A DNA stretch of 64,000 nucleotides from Gulosibacter sediminis (lineage in GTDB: Bacteria; Actinomycetota; Actinomycetes; Actinomycetales; Microbacteriaceae). The notes beneath the pieces were generated by a model. That model had not been told where the DNA came from and did no database searches. It worked only from the letters and a program-made list of their open reading frames with translations. The DNA lies in contig NZ_CP097160.1 of the NCBI RefSeq assembly GCF_023370115.1, forward strand, positions 2,170,001-2,234,000, given 5' to 3'. Below are positions 32,248 through 41,835 of this stretch, piece by piece. The translations under genes were made by a program, and so were the position numbers. Positions within the stretch are counted from its first letter, which is position 1, and the number at the start of each line of letters is the position of its first letter.

Positions 32248-33117
32248 CTACTTACCGACCTTGAGTAGTCGCTTGAGGTACTTACCGTAGCCCGACTTCT
32301 CGAGCGGCGTCGCGAGCTCAGCGAGCTGAGCATCGTCGATCCAGCCGGCGCGCCAGGCGATCTCCTCGATGCAGCCGAGCTTGAGGCCCTGGCGGTCTTC
32401 GATGACCTTGACGTACTCCGACGCCTGCATCATCGACTCGAACGTGCCGGTGTCGAGCCAGGCCGTGCCACGGTCGAGCACGTGCACCTGCAGCTTGCCG
32501 CGCTTGAGGTACTCGGCGTTGATCGACGAGATCTCGAGCTCACCACGGTCGGACGGCTCGACGTTCTTTGCGATCTCGACCACGTCGTTGTCGTAGAAGT
32601 AGAGGCCGGGCACCGCGTAGTTCGACTTCGGTTCTTGCGGCTTCTCTTCGATCGAGAGCGCCTTCATGTGCTCGTCGAACTCAACGACGCCGTAGGCGCG
32701 GGGTTCGGCGACCTGGTAGGCGAAGATGAGGCCGCCGTCGATCTCGCCGTGTGAGCGCAGCGACGAGCCGAGGCCGGTGCCGTGGAAGATGTTGTCGCCG
32801 AGCACGAGTGCGACCGAGTCGTCGCCGATGAACTCCTCGCCGATGATGAACGCCTGCGCGAGCCCATCGGGCGAGGGTTGCTCGGCGTACTCGATGCGGA
32901 TGCCGAGGTCGGAGCCGTCACCGAACAGCGCACGGAACTGCGAGTTGTACTCGGGAGTCGTGATGATGAGGATCTCGTTGATGTCGGCCATCATCAGCGT
33001 CGACAGCGGGTAGTAGATCATCGGCTTGTCATAGATCGGCATCAGCTGCTTCGAAATGCCCTTGGTGATCGGCCACAGCCGGGTGCCGGAACCGCCGGCG
33101 AGAATAATGCCCTTCAC
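32248..33117 (-). CDS. rmlA: Glucose-1-phosphate thymidylyltransferase
   Basis: A 289-residue nucleotidyltransferase catalysing dTTP + glucose-1-phosphate to dTDP-glucose, the first step of dTDP-L-rhamnose synthesis. The signature [18 protein letters not shown], the [11 protein letters not shown] metal site and [11 protein letters not shown] are all present. Length is exactly typical of short-form RmlA. GTG 33117 overlaps the rmlC stop by one base (TAGTG) and has AAGGAGG upstream, so it is translationally coupled to rmlC. Confidence 0.96.
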   Translation of the reverse strand: MKGIILAGGSGTRLWPITKGISKQLMPIYDKPMIYYPLSTLMMADINEILIITTPEYNSQFRALFGDGSDLGIRIEYAEQPSPDGLAQAFIIGEEFIGDDSVALVLGDNIFHGTGLGSSLRSHGEIDGGLIFAYQVAEPRAYGVVEFDEHMKALSIEEKPQEPKSNYAVPGLYFYDNDVVEIAKNVEPSDRGELEISSINAEYLKRGKLQVHVLDRGTAWLDTGTFESMMQASEYVKVIEDRQGLKLGCIEEIAWRAGWIDDAQLAELATPLEKSGYGKYLKRLLKVGK

Positions 33118-33737
33118 TACTTGGCCTCCTTAGCGCCTGCGTTGAGCTGCTCATAGAACGCGAGGCACGCCTCGTACTCGGGTAGCAGACCCTGCTTCTG
33201 TGCCTCGAGAAGGCCCGGTGCCTCGGTGTCCTTCGGCGAGAGCAGCAGCTCGGCCTCGTCGATCTCGAAGTCGAGGCCGACGGTCTTGCAGAGCGGGTGG
33301 ATGCCGTGCTCGCGCCCGGGTGCGTACGTCGACGAGCAGAGGTAGCTCACGGTCGAGTCGTCCTCGAGCGCGACGAAGCAGTGGCCGAAGCCCTCGGGAA
33401 TGTAGATGGCCCGGCAGTCGACGTCGTCGAGGCGCACGCTGTCCCACTTGCCGAAGGTGGGCGAGCCCACGCGAATGTCGATGACGTAGTCGACGACGGC
33501 GCCACGGGTGCAGGTGACGTACTTCGCCTGGCTCGGCGGCACATCCGCAAAGTGAATGCCGCGCACGGTGCCGCGCTTCGAGACCGAGGTGTTCGCCTGC
33601 TTGAGGTCAAGCGGGTGGCCGACGGCCTCTTCGAGCTTGTCGAAGCGGTAGTACTCGAAGAACACACCGCGGTCGTCGGGGAACTGCTTCGGTGTGATCT
33701 CGAAGGTTCCGGGGATGCTGAGTTCGCGAATCTCCAT
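33117..33737 (-). CDS. rmlC: dTDP-4-dehydrorhamnose 3,5-epimerase
   Basis: A 206-residue RmlC cupin that epimerises dTDP-4-keto-6-deoxyglucose at C3 and C5. The catalytic His62 lies in VRGIHF, and [13 protein letters not shown] carries the second active-site stretch. Some C-terminal residues (GAKEAK) exceed the core fold. It heads the rmlC-rmlA pair: a TACACT box lies exactly 7 nt before ATG 33737, giving a leaderless start just after the upstream YfhO-like gene. Confidence 0.95.
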   Translation of the reverse strand: MEIRELSIPGTFEITPKQFPDDRGVFFEYYRFDKLEEAVGHPLDLKQANTSVSKRGTVRGIHFADVPPSQAKYVTCTRGAVVDYVIDIRVGSPTFGKWDSVRLDDVDCRAIYIPEGFGHCFVALEDDSTVSYLCSSTYAPGREHGIHPLCKTVGLDFEIDEAELLLSPKDTEAPGLLEAQKQGLLPEYEACLAFYEQLNAGAKEAK

Positions 33738-33750
33738 GAGGTCAAGTGTA
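33738..33750 (-). promoter_or_regulatory. Leaderless promoter -10 for rmlC-rmlA
   Basis: Minus-strand TACACT (33750-33745), 7-nt spacer TGACCTC, ATG 33737. No Shine-Dalgarno for rmlC, in contrast to the strong one for rmlA. Confidence 0.6.
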
Positions 33751-33764
33751 GGAGGAGCTCGTGC

Positions 33765-36647
33765 CTATGCCTCGGAGGTTTCCACGTTGCGAGCCTCGAC
33801 CGTCGCGTCGGCCTCCCGGCGGCGCCGTTGCGCCACGAGCGCCCAGACACCGACGCCGACGAATCCAAGCAGCGTCACACCCGTGACGACAAGGCCCGGG
33901 AAGAAGCCCGGCGTCACGAACTCGAGTTTGAGTTCATAGACTCCAGCAGCAGGCACGTAGACCGCGGCGCCCGCGTGCTCGGCGTCGACGAGCTCCGCCT
34001 CCTCGCCGTTGAGCGTTACGGTCCAGCCGTCGCGACGCATCGAGTCAGCAAAGATGACCCAGCCAGGGCCGTCCGTCGTCACCGTTGCAGTCGTGATGTC
34101 GAGGTCTCCCGAGTCAGTAACCACGACGCTGCCCTCGCCGCCACCCGGCTGTTCATCCGCCGCATCCTCGAGGACAACCTCGTCGGGAGTGGCCTCGGTG
34201 TCGAGGTATTCGAGCCGCTCTTCGCGGTCCTCGATGACAGTCGAGTCGCTCGCCCAGCGGATGCGTTCGAGTGCCGTATCGCGTTCGACGATGGTCACGT
34301 CCCCGGTGTCGACAACGTTGAGGTCATCGTCCTGCGGCCGGACCACCTGCAGCGACGCGTCGCCGTCTTCCGACCAGAAGTTGATGGTCGCGTCGGGCGT
34401 CGTGGTCGATACCTCGACGGTCCACTCCAGGTCGGCGTCGAACTCGTCAGCGTCGAGCGCGAGGAAGATCGAGTCGTCGACTTGTCGGAGTTCCTGCTCA
34501 TTTGTGGTGAGCACATTGCCATCGCTGTCGACCGCCTTGACCTCGACCTTCATGCCATCCCACGGGAGATCGGTCACGCCTGCGGCAGACAGAATCACGC
34601 CGCGGCTCGGCCCCGTGACTTCGGCTGTCGCAATCGAGCTGTCATCGCTCAGCACGAGGGTGGTCTCCACACGGCCGGTAACTTCCTCGACAGGACCCGG
34701 CAACTGATCGCTCGAGGGCATCGTCGCGTAGTGCACGCCGTATCGATCGAGGATGTTATTCGAGCTTGCTTCCGGGATTGCCTCGACCGGTGGCTGCGCA
34801 TACGTGATCGTGCGCTGTGCCCCGGGCACAGCGGTTGCGATGAGGTCGCGCCATTCGGAAGTGGTAAAGCCGCGGCCCGCGAAGTCACGCAGTTCATACA
34901 CGCTCGAAACACCGATGTAGATCGAGTTACCGAACGAAATGAAGCGCTGGTCGTCGAGGTTTTCCGCGAGGTAGTCGGTGGCCTGCGTTTGCGGGTAGAA
35001 GGTGTCGGCGTCGTTGACGGTCCACCACTGCCGCGCGACCTGCGCGGCGGGCAGGGCCACCATTGCGTAGATGGCGAGGCCCGCTGTGACCTTGAACAGC
35101 CAATGCGGGTACTTCGACAGGGCCGTGGTGATGCCCACGAACACCGCGACGGCGAGCAGCGTGAACTGCAACCAGCGCTCGACGAGCGGCGGCGTCGGCG
35201 AGTTGAGAATCGCGTTCGTCGAGGTCATAACCAGCGCGATTACGATCGCGATGGCGAGTGCAAGGCCCGCCAAGTCGAGCGCCCGCCGCCCCCACTTCGT
35301 GCCAAGCACCTGCGGTTTAGGTCGCAGAATCGCGTGCAGGCCGAAGGCTGCGAGCACCGCGAGGAGGAATCCGAGGACACTCCGCAGGCGGCCCGAGAGG
35401 CTCGAGCTCAACGTCGGCAGTTCCTGGATCAGGGCAAGGGCCGGCCCGCCCCAGTACATGCCCGCCCCAATGAGGGCGACCGCACCGACGAAGAACCACA
35501 TGATCGGGTTTGGAACCGGCAGGCGGCGGCGGAGCACGAGGGCGATGACGACGAGCGCGATGCCCCCTATACCGAAATACGACAGCATCTCGATCGGGTG
35601 CCCCGTGCCCCAATAGTGAGTGAAGTCGGGTCGACCGAACAGATACGGGAACAGCGTCGTCGAGAGCGCAGACGTATTGATGTGCACGCCCTTGTTTCCG
35701 CCGCGGCCCTCGAAGTCAATGAGGTCGTTCGATGCAAGCACGAATGGGAGGAGGTGGACCGCCGCGACGAGCACGCCCGACAGGATGCCGCCCGCGTACC
35801 GCAGCGCCTGCCAAAGGATGTCGAGCCACCCCGCTTGAGTATTGCCGCGCCACAGCGTGAACGCCCGGATGACCGCATAGGCCGTGATGAGGTAGAGGCT
35901 GTAGAAGACAATCGCCGGGAAGCCACAAAGCCACATCGCTCCGAGGACAAGACCGAGCAGCGGGATCGACGTCCACCTTCGCGTTGCAATGAGCCGTTCG
36001 GTCGCCCAGAACAGGAGTGGAATCAGCGCGGCCACGCGCGTTTGCGGCCAACCGGTCCAGGCGAGCATAAAGCCGGAGGAAGCGTAGAGGAGGCTCGCGA
36101 CAGGCCAAGCCGCCGGCGTGATCTTGAGGCGGCGCAGGAACAGCGACATCCCCAGAGCGATCGCCGCGATTTCGAGCAGCTTGACAACGCCCGGAGCCAC
36201 CTCGGTCGGAAAGACCCAGTAGGGCCAGGTGAGCGGGGAGAAGTAGCCGCCATTCGGCATCCCGCCCAGCTCGGCACCACCGCTCTGGAAAGGATTGCGG
36301 AAGGCGAAGTCGCCCTGGCTGAGCCGCTCACCGAACAGCAGCGTGCTCGGGAGGACGCTGTCGACGGTGTCGGTCGCGAACACGTTGCCGGAATTCGACC
36401 GGACGTCGGTCGCTTCCCAAAACATCGCCGAGCTCATCAGAATGTTGGTGCTGGCGAATACGCGCCCCTCGAGGAGGCCTGGGACGACCGCAACGATCGT
36501 GAAGCACACGAGCGCTGCCCACCCGATCGCAGCAACAATTGGCTCTGGGCGCAGGAGCCGGCGGAACCATCCGTCCCGAATATCGGGTGCCTGATGGCTG
36601 CCACCGCGGGTGCGTTCAGCGATCCGTATTCCCAAGAGTCTCCCCAC
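33765..36647 (-). CDS. YfhO-like multi-pass membrane protein
   Basis: About 960 residues. The N-terminal half has a dozen or more membrane helices with YfhO landmarks (FRNPFQSGGAELGGMPNGGYFSPL split across the second extracytoplasmic loop, YASSGFMLAWTGWPQTRVAA, SYFGIGGIALVV). A large extracytoplasmic beta domain follows (about 590-920), and a last helix plus basic tail (AQRRRREADA) closes it. YfhO-type proteins are GT-C-like membrane glycosyltransferases implicated in glycosylating lipoteichoic acids or other wall polymers. The start is uncertain: I choose GTG 36647, because a TATCAT box at 36683-36688 puts transcription near 36675; a frame extends to 36773. Confidence 0.82.
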   Translation of the reverse strand: MGRLLGIRIAERTRGGSHQAPDIRDGWFRRLLRPEPIVAAIGWAALVCFTIVAVVPGLLEGRVFASTNILMSSAMFWEATDVRSNSGNVFATDTVDSVLPSTLLFGERLSQGDFAFRNPFQSGGAELGGMPNGGYFSPLTWPYWVFPTEVAPGVVKLLEIAAIALGMSLFLRRLKITPAAWPVASLLYASSGFMLAWTGWPQTRVAALIPLLFWATERLIATRRWTSIPLLGLVLGAMWLCGFPAIVFYSLYLITAYAVIRAFTLWRGNTQAGWLDILWQALRYAGGILSGVLVAAVHLLPFVLASNDLIDFEGRGGNKGVHINTSALSTTLFPYLFGRPDFTHYWGTGHPIEMLSYFGIGGIALVVIALVLRRRLPVPNPIMWFFVGAVALIGAGMYWGGPALALIQELPTLSSSLSGRLRSVLGFLLAVLAAFGLHAILRPKPQVLGTKWGRRALDLAGLALAIAIVIALVMTSTNAILNSPTPPLVERWLQFTLLAVAVFVGITTALSKYPHWLFKVTAGLAIYAMVALPAAQVARQWWTVNDADTFYPQTQATDYLAENLDDQRFISFGNSIYIGVSSVYELRDFAGRGFTTSEWRDLIATAVPGAQRTITYAQPPVEAIPEASSNNILDRYGVHYATMPSSDQLPGPVEEVTGRVETTLVLSDDSSIATAEVTGPSRGVILSAAGVTDLPWDGMKVEVKAVDSDGNVLTTNEQELRQVDDSIFLALDADEFDADLEWTVEVSTTTPDATINFWSEDGDASLQVVRPQDDDLNVVDTGDVTIVERDTALERIRWASDSTVIEDREERLEYLDTEATPDEVVLEDAADEQPGGGEGSVVVTDSGDLDITTATVTTDGPGWVIFADSMRRDGWTVTLNGEEAELVDAEHAGAAVYVPAAGVYELKLEFVTPGFFPGLVVTGVTLLGFVGVGVWALVAQRRRREADATVEARNVETSEA

Positions 36648-36682
36648 ATCGAACGCCGAACGATCGGCGGTGCCAACTCTCA

Positions 36683-36714
36683 ATGATAGGGACGGCCGCG
36701 CCCCGCCATAAAAT
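36683..36714. promoter_or_regulatory. Divergent promoters, YfhO-like and DUF2142-like genes
   Basis: Minus strand: TATCAT (36688-36683) with TTATGG 17 nt upstream (36711-36706). Plus strand: TAAAAT (36709-36714), start predicted near 36722. The two overlap, so expression of the two envelope genes may be mutually exclusive or co-regulated. Confidence 0.45.
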
Positions 36715-36798
36715 GACACGAGCACACTGACACCATTGCACCGCAGGATCGCGTACCGCGGGCAACCACCCACTGCCGAGGAGCCGGAGCCAACGACT

Positions 36799-38484
36799 AT
36801 GGATCGACGAGCATCCGTGTTCGAGCCACCCGCTCACCATCGCCAAGGTGTGCACGAGGACACCAACGGCAACCGCCTCTACTCGCTCGCGATCGCGACA
36901 ACCAGCCTCCTCTTCTTTGCGTTCTCGCTGCTCTGGGCATTCAACTCGCCCTTCTTCGACGGGCCCGACGAGAGCCGACACATTAATTCCATATCGAGAC
37001 TGGTTGATGGCGGCGGCTGGCCGATGCCCTACGAAGCCGTCGTTACCGGCGCAACGCACCAGGCTGAACTCGAGGGCTCCGTAGTCGTCACACAGGACGG
37101 CGCGGTGCGCGAACTCCTTGATCCCATTTACCGCAGCACGTTATTCGAGTACGGCACAAGTCAAGACAAGGGTCGCGACACGATGCTGCAGCATCCCCCC
37201 GGGTACTATGCCGTGGCCGCGACCGTCGTCGCCGCCCTTGGGGGCGGCGAGCTGCGGTGGGACCATGCCCAGTTTATTGTGCGGGGTGTCTCGGCCGCGA
37301 TCGTTGCGGGCGCAATCCCCTTCATCGTTGGCACCGTCCGCAGAGTGACCAGGAGCCGCCTCATCGGCATCCTCGGTGGCGTCGGTTTGCTCTGTGTGCC
37401 GTTCTTTACCGGCCTGGGCGGATACGCCTCGAACGACACACTCCTACTCCTCGCCTGCTCCGCGACCATGTACCTGCTCGTTCGAGGGGTTCGCGAAGCT
37501 CGCCCTAGCGCATGGCTCCTCCCCCTCGCGGGAGTCGCCTATGGCGTCGCGCTCTTCACGAAAGGGTTCGCACTGATGCTCGCCCCGACCGTGGTCATCC
37601 TCGCCTTCTGGGTGGCCTGGCGTCGGCGTCGATCGGTGCTCCACTTCGTAGTGCAGTTGCTGGTTCCGGCTGCGATTGCCTTCGCCATCGGCGGCTGGTG
37701 GTGGGCGCGAAACCTGCTACTCCTCGGCAAGATTCAGCCCAGCCAGCTCGGCGACCGTGAGCGACACGAGAACGCGTTCAGCGGTTACGATTTCGGCAGG
37801 TTCGTCGGTGCCTTCTTTGAGCGACTCAACGGCACCTTTTGGGGCCGCAACCTGTTGCCCGCCGAAGTCGTCACCATCGCAGGTGTCGCGCTCATCTTCG
37901 TCCTCATCGTGGCCTTGTTGACGCGCCAGACCCGCAGCATGTTCTTCATCACCGCGCTGTTCCCGCTGCTCATCGCAGCGACAATCTTCAACAACGCCCA
38001 TGGCATCTATTGGGACACCTCCGACCCGAGCCGCGGCGTGCAAGGCCGCTACCTCTTTGGCGGAATCGTCGCGGTCGCGATCGCAATCGGAGCCTGCTGG
38101 CTGCTGATACTTCGCCGCGCAAGCACGCGAGCCCGCAGCATCCTGACCATGGTCGGCGTCGCAGCGCCCGTTGCCATCACTGCTGTGTGCCTGCCGTTCA
38201 TGGTTTCGCGGCGCTGGACCATGTTCTGGCAAACGAACGGGATAGTCATGGAGACCGCCACGTGGCAGACGAACGCACAACATCACCTCGCCCTACCCTC
38301 GTGGGTCGACGCCCTTGTGATCCTGCTCGCGACCGTCACCGCCATTGCCACGGCGGTGCTCGCCGCCCGCCTCTCGACGACCAAGGAACTTTTCGACGAC
38401 GCCCCGGCCGCCACCAACGAACAAGACGGCGCTAACAAAAAAGACGGCGCTGCCGAGCAGGCAGCGCCGTCTGTGATCGCGTAG
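36799..38484 (+). CDS. DUF2142-like multi-pass membrane glycosyltransferase
   Basis: A 561-residue protein with a cytoplasmic head of about 30 residues and 11-12 hydrophobic helices. Near the first extracytoplasmic loop FDGPDESRHINSI and, further on, LQHPPGYYAVAA give the D/E-x-H and HPPxYY pattern of the DUF2142 / GT-C type membrane sugar transferases that use polyprenyl-linked sugars. Start: ATG 36799 has GGAG 9 nt upstream; an alternative TTG 36736 is less likely. The last about 18 codons overlap the terminator of the opposing operon (38437-38471), and the encoded tail (GANKKDGAAEQAAPSVIA) is low-complexity. Confidence 0.8.
   Translation: MDRRASVFEPPAHHRQGVHEDTNGNRLYSLAIATTSLLFFAFSLLWAFNSPFFDGPDESRHINSISRLVDGGGWPMPYEAVVTGATHQAELEGSVVVTQDGAVRELLDPIYRSTLFEYGTSQDKGRDTMLQHPPGYYAVAATVVAALGGGELRWDHAQFIVRGVSAAIVAGAIPFIVGTVRRVTRSRLIGILGGVGLLCVPFFTGLGGYASNDTLLLLACSATMYLLVRGVREARPSAWLLPLAGVAYGVALFTKGFALMLAPTVVILAFWVAWRRRRSVLHFVVQLLVPAAIAFAIGGWWWARNLLLLGKIQPSQLGDRERHENAFSGYDFGRFVGAFFERLNGTFWGRNLLPAEVVTIAGVALIFVLIVALLTRQTRSMFFITALFPLLIAATIFNNAHGIYWDTSDPSRGVQGRYLFGGIVAVAIAIGACWLLILRRASTRARSILTMVGVAAPVAITAVCLPFMVSRRWTMFWQTNGIVMETATWQTNAQHHLALPSWVDALVILLATVTAIATAVLAARLSTTKELFDDAPAATNEQDGANKKDGAAEQAAPSVIA
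38437..38471 (-). terminator. Intrinsic terminator of the pyruvyltransferase operon, inside a convergent gene
   Basis: Stem 38443-38454 with 38460-38471 (12 bp, perfect), loop GAGCA. Read on the minus strand the stem is followed by six Ts (complement of 38437-38442), so it terminates the operon ending at 38491. The DNA is also the last coding part of the plus-strand gene. Confidence 0.88.
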
Positions 38485-38490
38485 CGAGGC

Positions 38491-39723
38491 CTAGTTCGCG
38501 CCCGTCACGATCTTGACGATCTCGTCGACCTGAACGCGCGAGCGGTCCTTCACCTGCGGCAGCGACTCACTGAGCTTGCCGCGCACCTCCTCTTCGTTCG
38601 CCGCGAGGCGGTCGAACTCCGAGCGCAGGTGCGACTGCGAGAACTTGTCCTTGCCGAATGCCCACTCGGCGAGGCCGAACATGTCGAGCACCTCTTGGTA
38701 CTTGTGGCTCCATCCGATCACGAGGGTCGGCACGGCCATCGCGAGCGACGACACCATCGCGTGGAAGCGCGAGGCAACGAAGAGGTCGCACAAGCCGATG
38801 ACGTGGCGCAGGCCCTGCGACGACATCTCGCTGTCGATAAACAGCAGGTCGTCGCTCGCGCCGATGCGGTCGGCGAGCTCGCGCACCATCGGCAGGTCGT
38901 TGTTGTGGGTCTTGTCGGTGCCGGTGCGCACGCTGTGCGGAATGAGCGCGACGCGGTAGCCGCGCTCGCCGATGAGGTACTGCACGAACGAGGCCAGCTC
39001 GCCGACGTAGTCGCCCCCAGCGGCGTCGATCTTCTTCTGCATCACGACGCTCGGCGAGATGCCGACGACCGGTTTGTCGCCGAAGAACGAGGCGTCGAAG
39101 TGCGTCTCGGCCTCGCGCTTCTCGTCGTCGGTGAGCTCGAGCAGGAACGCGTAGTCGGCGCCGGGCACCGTGTTCGTGAGGCCGAGGCCGTCGAGGTGCT
39201 CCTGGGTGATCGCACCGCGCGAGATGATCTTCGCCATCTTCGGCAGGAACACCTTCGCGGCGGCCTTGTTCGCGGGGTTCTCGAACGGGCCGAGCGCCTG
39301 CGCGCACTTGAAGACGGGCACGTTCTCGTTGAGCGCGGGCAGGATGCTCGCGACGTTGTAGATGAGGAACTTCTCGCGGCCGTCGACGAAGGTGATGCCG
39401 CCCTGGTCAAGCAGAATGTCGGCCTGCGCGAGCGCGCGGGCCGCGGGCGACTTCGTGCGCAGCGTGCGGCGCAGCGGCGGCAGCAGCCGGTACGCGAGCG
39501 CGGCCGAGTTGATCTTCACGCCGAGGGTCAGGGGGTCGGCCGCGACGATGTCGAGGTTCGGGTAGGTGTTGAGCCGGCGGTCCTCTTCGGGGTACATGCT
39601 CAGCAGGGTGAAGCGCACGTCGCCGAGCGCCTCGGTGAGGGTCTGCACGGCGCTCTCGAGCATGGCGGCCGCGCCCTTGTTGCCCGAGAGGGCAGAGCCG
39701 ATGATGACGATGTTGTAGGTCAC
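38491..39723 (-). CDS. Polysaccharide pyruvyl transferase family protein
   Basis: A 410-residue enzyme of the polysaccharide pyruvyltransferase (CsaB/PssM-type, GT-B-like) family, which adds ketal pyruvate from phosphoenolpyruvate to sugars. Landmarks: NIVIIGSALSGNKGAAAML at the N-terminus, LLDQGGITFVDG, VGISPSVVMQKK, and the C-terminal LCDLFVASRFHAMVSSLAMA with the conserved SRFHA. GTG 39723 overlaps the upstream stop by 4 nt (GTGA), marking translational coupling in the trio with the flippase-like and nitroreductase-like genes. Pyruvylated wall glycans commonly anchor S-layer proteins in Gram-positives. Confidence 0.9.
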   Translation of the reverse strand: MTYNIVIIGSALSGNKGAAAMLESAVQTLTEALGDVRFTLLSMYPEEDRRLNTYPNLDIVAADPLTLGVKINSAALAYRLLPPLRRTLRTKSPAARALAQADILLDQGGITFVDGREKFLIYNVASILPALNENVPVFKCAQALGPFENPANKAAAKVFLPKMAKIISRGAITQEHLDGLGLTNTVPGADYAFLLELTDDEKREAETHFDASFFGDKPVVGISPSVVMQKKIDAAGGDYVGELASFVQYLIGERGYRVALIPHSVRTGTDKTHNNDLPMVRELADRIGASDDLLFIDSEMSSQGLRHVIGLCDLFVASRFHAMVSSLAMAVPTLVIGWSHKYQEVLDMFGLAEWAFGKDKFSQSHLRSEFDRLAANEEEVRGKLSESLPQVKDRSRVQVDEIVKIVTGAN

Positions 39724-40652
39724 TGCTGCTTGAGCCTTCCCTTATTGAGAATGAGGTAGATGAGTGCGACAAGCGCATCCGACACGGTCGCAACCAGGCG
39801 TGCAACCAACGTTACGACGATCGCTTGCGCAACCGGGATGTACGCGCTGAGGAGCGCGACGGCGACCGCCTCGCGCACGCCGAGGCCGCCGGGCACGAAG
39901 ATGGCGAGCATGCCGATGATGCTCGCGAGGATGTAGGTCGCGGCCACGCCAAAAATCCACTCCGGGCGCATCCCGACCATCGACTGCATGATGAACACGA
40001 AGCCGATGCCGTTGAGGATGCGCGGCAGCAGATACCCGAGCTGGAAGCCGGCGAGCGGCAGCGGGCGGATGACGTCAGTCTCGGCGAAGGGCTCACGCTT
40101 GACGATCGAGAGCGCCTTGTTGAGGAGCCAGTAGAACGCCTTTGGGAAGAAGATGATGAGCATCGGCACGACGACGAGCAAGGGGAGGAACAGCCCCGCG
40201 TTCGACGCGAGCTCGTCGCTGAACATGAACACCACCGGGATCGACAGCAATACGCTCGCGATCACCATGAGCACGTTCTCGTAAATGAACGAGTTCGTAA
40301 CCGTCTTCTTGCTCAGCCCGACCTTGTTGCCCCAGGCGATCTTGTTGAGCACCGAGCCGACCTGGCCGGGAATGTACTTGAGCACCCACGAGGCGGCGTG
40401 GATGCGCACCGCGTCGGAGATCGACACCTTCGTGCCCGCCATGTGCGCGAGCAGTCGGCCCCAGAGCAGGCCGGAGACGACGACCGCGAGCGTGAGCAGC
40501 ACGGCGCTGCCGACGAGCCACCAGTCAAGGTGCAGGTCGACGTCGCGGAGCGCCTCGATGTTGTTCGAGAGCGCGCGCCAGAAAAACAGCGCGATCGCGG
40601 CGATGATGACCCAGGGCAGGATCTTCGACGCGACCTTCAGCGCCTTCTTCAA
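39720..40652 (-). CDS. Lysylphosphatidylglycerol synthase TM-region / flippase-like protein
   Basis: A 310-residue integral membrane protein, about eight helices, of the LPG_synthase_TM (UPF0104) family. Family signatures are SGLLWGRLLAHMAGTKVSISDAVR, WVLKYIPGQVGSVLNK and the late FVPGGLGVREAVAV. Stand-alone members lack the aminoacyl-transferase domain and are thought to move or accommodate lipid-linked substrates in polysaccharide clusters. It appears to start at TTG 40652, 3 nt after the stop of the nitroreductase-like gene, with a weak GAAGAAG ahead; no other start keeps the first helix. The 3' end overlaps the pyruvyltransferase. Confidence 0.85.
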   Translation of the reverse strand: MKKALKVASKILPWVIIAAIALFFWRALSNNIEALRDVDLHLDWWLVGSAVLLTLAVVVSGLLWGRLLAHMAGTKVSISDAVRIHAASWVLKYIPGQVGSVLNKIAWGNKVGLSKKTVTNSFIYENVLMVIASVLLSIPVVFMFSDELASNAGLFLPLLVVVPMLIIFFPKAFYWLLNKALSIVKREPFAETDVIRPLPLAGFQLGYLLPRILNGIGFVFIMQSMVGMRPEWIFGVAATYILASIIGMLAIFVPGGLGVREAVAVALLSAYIPVAQAIVVTLVARLVATVSDALVALIYLILNKGRLKQQ

Positions 40653-40655
40653 CGA

Positions 40656-41789
40656 CTACTTCTTCGCATTGATCGAGCGAATCGACTCGATCGACTTCTT
40701 CTGCGAGAACGGCACGCCGCCGTTCGGGTCGGCGAAGCCGAACGCGATGAGCATGATCACACGCTCGCTCGCGTCGAGGCCGAGCTTTTTCTGCATCTGA
40801 ATCTCGAGCGGCTCGAAGTCGGGCCAGTTGATGATCGTGCTGCTCAGGCCGAGCGTCTCGAGGCCGTAGATGAACGACATCGCGGCGAGCGAAGAGTCCA
40901 CGTAGATCGCGTGACGGTCACGCGGGCTGAAGTAGTTCTCGAGCTTGCCCACGACCACGGCGACGGCAGGCACCTGCTCGGAATAGCCACCCGTGCCGAA
41001 GGGGATGCCCGCAACCTCACGCGCCATGGTCGCGTCGGTGAATACCTTGAACTCGTAGGGTTCGCGGTTGCAGGCGGTCGGCGACTGGCGAGCCACAGCG
41101 AGCGCCTGGTCGACGAGCTCGACCGGCACCTCGCGCTGTTCGAACCACCGCACGCTGCGGCGGTGCGTCGCGAGGTTGAGCATCTGCTCGTACGACACGT
41201 CAGGGGCCGTGCGCTGGCCCGCGAGGAACGGCGAACGCGAGACGACGTCGCTCACGGCGCGGTCGGTCGGGTGCTCGTCGATGCCCTCGACCGGCTCGAG
41301 CGTGCCGATGACATTCTCGAAGCGCTCCTTCGCCTGCGCGATCACGGGGTTGCTCAGGTCGACCATCGCGAAGTAGGCCAAGAGCACGTCCTTCGCCCAG
41401 GCGATCTCGTTCGGGTCGACGCGCACGGCGCCGCTGCGGCGGCTCAGCGCACCCTCGAGAAACTCGATCGTCTCGCCGAGGTAGTCGAGCGCGAACACGT
41501 CGCGGCGCGGCTGCATCACCATGCCCTTTTCGAGGCGGTGAATGTTGCGGCGCAGGCCGACGTTGTTGCGCTGCGGGCGGTTGATGTCGCGGTAGTAGTG
41601 GCTACGGCCGCGCAGCACGGCGTACTGCTCACGGTTGAAGGTCGCAAACCCGACCGTCGAGTAGAGCGTCGCGGTGAGCCGGTTGGACGCGGCGACGGCA
41701 AGGACGGCGCGGTTGGTTCCGTTGTAGATGGCCCGAACCTGTGGGTTCGCGAGCACATTCTTGACGGTCGACTTCAGCTTCTTGAGCAT
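40656..41789 (-). CDS. Nitroreductase-family protein in a polysaccharide operon
   Basis: A 377-residue protein. The C-terminal about 190 residues form a nitroreductase-like FMN domain: LATHRRSVRWFEQREVP, SPTACNREPYEF, then VDSSLAAMSFIYGLETLGL and LMIAFGFADPNG-like end. The N-terminal about 180 residues (NVGLRRNIHRLEKGMVMQPRRD) are a separate helical region not found in ordinary nitroreductases. Known relatives sit in exopolysaccharide clusters beside pyruvyltransferases, where a reductive or redox-coupled sugar modification is suspected. It starts at ATG 41789 with GAAGGAG and its own promoter, and heads the three-gene operon. Confidence 0.83.
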   Translation of the reverse strand: MLKKLKSTVKNVLANPQVRAIYNGTNRAVLAVAASNRLTATLYSTVGFATFNREQYAVLRGRSHYYRDINRPQRNNVGLRRNIHRLEKGMVMQPRRDVFALDYLGETIEFLEGALSRRSGAVRVDPNEIAWAKDVLLAYFAMVDLSNPVIAQAKERFENVIGTLEPVEGIDEHPTDRAVSDVVSRSPFLAGQRTAPDVSYEQMLNLATHRRSVRWFEQREVPVELVDQALAVARQSPTACNREPYEFKVFTDATMAREVAGIPFGTGGYSEQVPAVAVVVGKLENYFSPRDRHAIYVDSSLAAMSFIYGLETLGLSSTIINWPDFEPLEIQMQKKLGLDASERVIMLIAFGFADPNGGVPFSQKKSIESIRSINAKK

Positions 41790-41835
41790 TATTTCGAGGC
41801 ACTCCTTCTCGCTCTGTCCTCGAGACAGACGTTCA

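Noticed and set aside
33297-36686. Long antisense frame opposite rmlC and the YfhO-like gene
   Set aside because: Product is Arg/His/Glu low-complexity without motifs, while the minus-strand genes have clear families.
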